From: Candidatus Omnitrophota bacterium | GTDB lineage: Bacteria > Omnitrophota > Gorgyraeia > Duberdicusellales > 4484-171 | Direction of reading: 5' to 3' | DNA: 6,192 bases | Assembly (NCBI GenBank): GCA_023228195.1 | Contig: JALOBR010000061.1 | Span: 1-6,192, forward strand | Part shown: piece after piece, positions 4,860 through 6,192 of the stretch | Position numbering within the stretch: the stretch's first letter is position 1 | Layout of the letters: each line of letters starts with the position of its first letter | The notes under the pieces: generated by a model | The model's database searches: none | Seen by the model: the letters and a program-made list of their open reading frames with translations, nothing else | Told to the model about the DNA's origin: nothing | Program-made: the position numbers and the translations under genes

Positions 4860-6192
4860 ATGAATTGCAAAAATTATTCAATAAAAGATTTTAATGATGC
4901 TAAGGGCTACCTTGATACTTTTATAAACTATGAAAAAAAGACAGATTATCCTTACGTTAAAACGCTTAAACTTAAAAGGGTAGAGTACCTTTTGAAAAGT
5001 CTTAATATAGATTACGCAAAACTTAAAAGTATTCATATCGCAGGAACCAAGGGCAAAGGTTCAACTGCGTGTTTTTGCGCGAATCTATTGGCAAGCGCAG
5101 GATATAGGACCGGCCTTTACACATCGCCGCATTTTTTTGATTTTAGGGAAAGAATACAAGTGTTAGATAAAAGACTAAGGATAAAAAATAATTTGATTTT
5201 AAAAGAGGATCTAGTTAGATTGATAAAAGAAATGCAGCCCAAGCTGGAAAAATTAAGATTTAGCAAGGCTCTTGGGATTTTAAGTTTTTTTGAAGTTTAT
5301 ACCGCGCTTGCTTTTAAATATTTTCTTGAGAAAAATGTTGATTTTGTTGTTTTGGAAACCGGTCTCGGCGGAAGGCTGGACGCAACCAACGTAACCTCTC
5401 CGCTGGTTAGCATAATTACGCATATAGGTTACGACCACATGGATAAACTTGGGGACACCTTACCTAAAATAGCCCAAGAAAAAGCGGGGATTATCAAAAA
5501 AAATGTTGATGTTATCTCGGCGCATCAGGCGTTTTCTGTTTATAAAGCTATCAGCAAAAGAGCGCAACGAATGAGTTCGAAGCTGTTTGTCTTTCGCGAA
5601 GCCTTTAAGTCAACCAATGAACATTTAAATAACCGGCGCACCAGGTTTGATTTTATTTTCGGTAAAAAAAGGCTCAAAGATTTGAAAATTTTTCTTAAAG
5701 GGAAATACCAGATAGAAAACGCATCGCTCGCGCTTGCTTCAGTTTTGATTTTAAAAGAAAAGGGGCTAATTTCCGGTAATTTAAATTTTAAAGATGCCCT
5801 GTCTAATTCGTTTTTGGACGGCAGGTTTGAAATTTTAAAAAAGAAACCCCTGATTGTATCTGATGTAGCGCATAACGAGCCTTCATTTTCTGTGTTGGCT
5901 GATAATCTTAAGCTTTATTACCCTTCAAAGCAAGTAATTTTTATCTTTTCCGCGTCAAATGACAAAGATGTAAAAAAAATGCTTAAAAAAATAAAATATA
6001 AACACCTGATACTTACTCATTTTAATAATCCACGTTCGTTCTCCCCGCAGGACATAAAAAAACTATGCGATATTAAAGAAGCCTATATGGCGGAGAATAT
6101 AAATAAAGCTTTGGAAATCGGTGAGAAATTATATAATAGAAATTCCCTTATCCTTATAAGCGGTTCGTTGTTTCTGGTGAGCGAGGCTAAAG
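4860..6192 (+). CDS. folC: Folylpolyglutamate synthase / dihydrofolate synthase FolC, 3' end cut by window
   Basis: FolC is a Mur-ligase-family enzyme that uses ATP to add glutamate to folates and, in many bacteria, also joins glutamate to dihydropteroate. The open frame runs 444 codons to the window edge with no stop. Motifs in order: the P-loop AGTKGKGST (61-69), YTSPHFFDFRERIQV (87-101), ETGLGGRLDATN (166-177), THIGYDHMDKLGDTL (187-201), IAQEKAGIIK (204-213; Lys208 in the usual carbamylated-lysine neighbourhood), a GKYQIENASLAL segment near 281, DGRFE (320-324) and DVAHN (335-339) in the C-terminal domain. The last visible residues, LILISGSLFLVSEAK, correspond to the GSLxLV strand near the end of the family, so only a few residues should be missing. 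Initiation at ATG 4860 is chosen because the frame has a stop at 4827-4829 and no ATG between; no clear Shine-Dalgarno precedes it, so initiation may be weak or leaderless. FolC supplies polyglutamylated folates, the preferred cofactor form for PurH-type reactions. Confidence 0.95.
   Translation, partial: MNCKNYSIKDFNDAKGYLDTFINYEKKTDYPYVKTLKLKRVEYLLKSLNIDYAKLKSIHIAGTKGKGSTACFCANLLASAGYRTGLYTSPHFFDFRERIQVLDKRLRIKNNLILKEDLVRLIKEMQPKLEKLRFSKALGILSFFEVYTALAFKYFLEKNVDFVVLETGLGGRLDATNVTSPLVSIITHIGYDHMDKLGDTLPKIAQEKAGIIKKNVDVISAHQAFSVYKAISKRAQRMSSKLFVFREAFKSTNEHLNNRRTRFDFIFGKKRLKDLKIFLKGKYQIENASLALASVLILKEKGLISGNLNFKDALSNSFLDGRFEILKKKPLIVSDVAHNEPSFSVLADNLKLYYPSKQVIFIFSASNDKDVKKMLKKIKYKHLILTHFNNPRSFSPQDIKKLCDIKEAYMAENINKALEIGEKLYNRNSLILISGSLFLVSEAK

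Overview
The window is bacterial and carries four genes, all on the + strand: an elongation factor G paralogue of the EF-G-2 type (273-2282), a short YchF-derived protein that has lost its nucleotide-binding core (2400-3089), purH (3160-4674), and folC, which runs off the right edge (4860-6192). Evidence for a bacterium is the Shine-Dalgarno sites ahead of the first three genes, the bacterial bifunctional PurH and the bacterial-type FolC. The DNA is A+T-rich with lysine-rich proteins. Together with the repeat-filled spacers, this resembles genomes of uncultured lineages such as Omnitrophota or Elusimicrobiota. That placement is an impression from style, not from a marker gene.

Layout. Positions 1-272 hold no convincing gene. 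They contain a palindromic repeat block (about 37-165) and then a strongly foldable leader (171-264) that ends in the ribosome-binding site of the EF-G paralogue. The 117-base spacer 2283-2399 is almost entirely one palindrome made of a 9-base periodic repeat. The 70-base spacer 3090-3159 holds a smaller hairpin. The 185-base spacer 4675-4859 is mostly one palindrome made of a 7-base periodic repeat.

How the genes fit together. The first two proteins look translation-linked: a second EF-G whose G3 motif has Tyr in place of the catalytic His, followed by a remnant of the ribosome-associated ATPase YchF with no P-loop. The last two belong to one-carbon metabolism: PurH consumes 10-formyl-tetrahydrofolate in the last two steps to IMP, and FolC adds the glutamate tail that keeps folates in the cell. 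Shared orientation would allow co-transcription, but the spacers are long and structured, so one tight operon is not shown.

The least ordinary things are (i) the nucleotide-binding-deficient YchF relative, (ii) the mirrored periodic palindromes with 10-, 9- and 7-base repeats in three separate spacers, and (iii) the multibranched leader in front of the EF-G paralogue.
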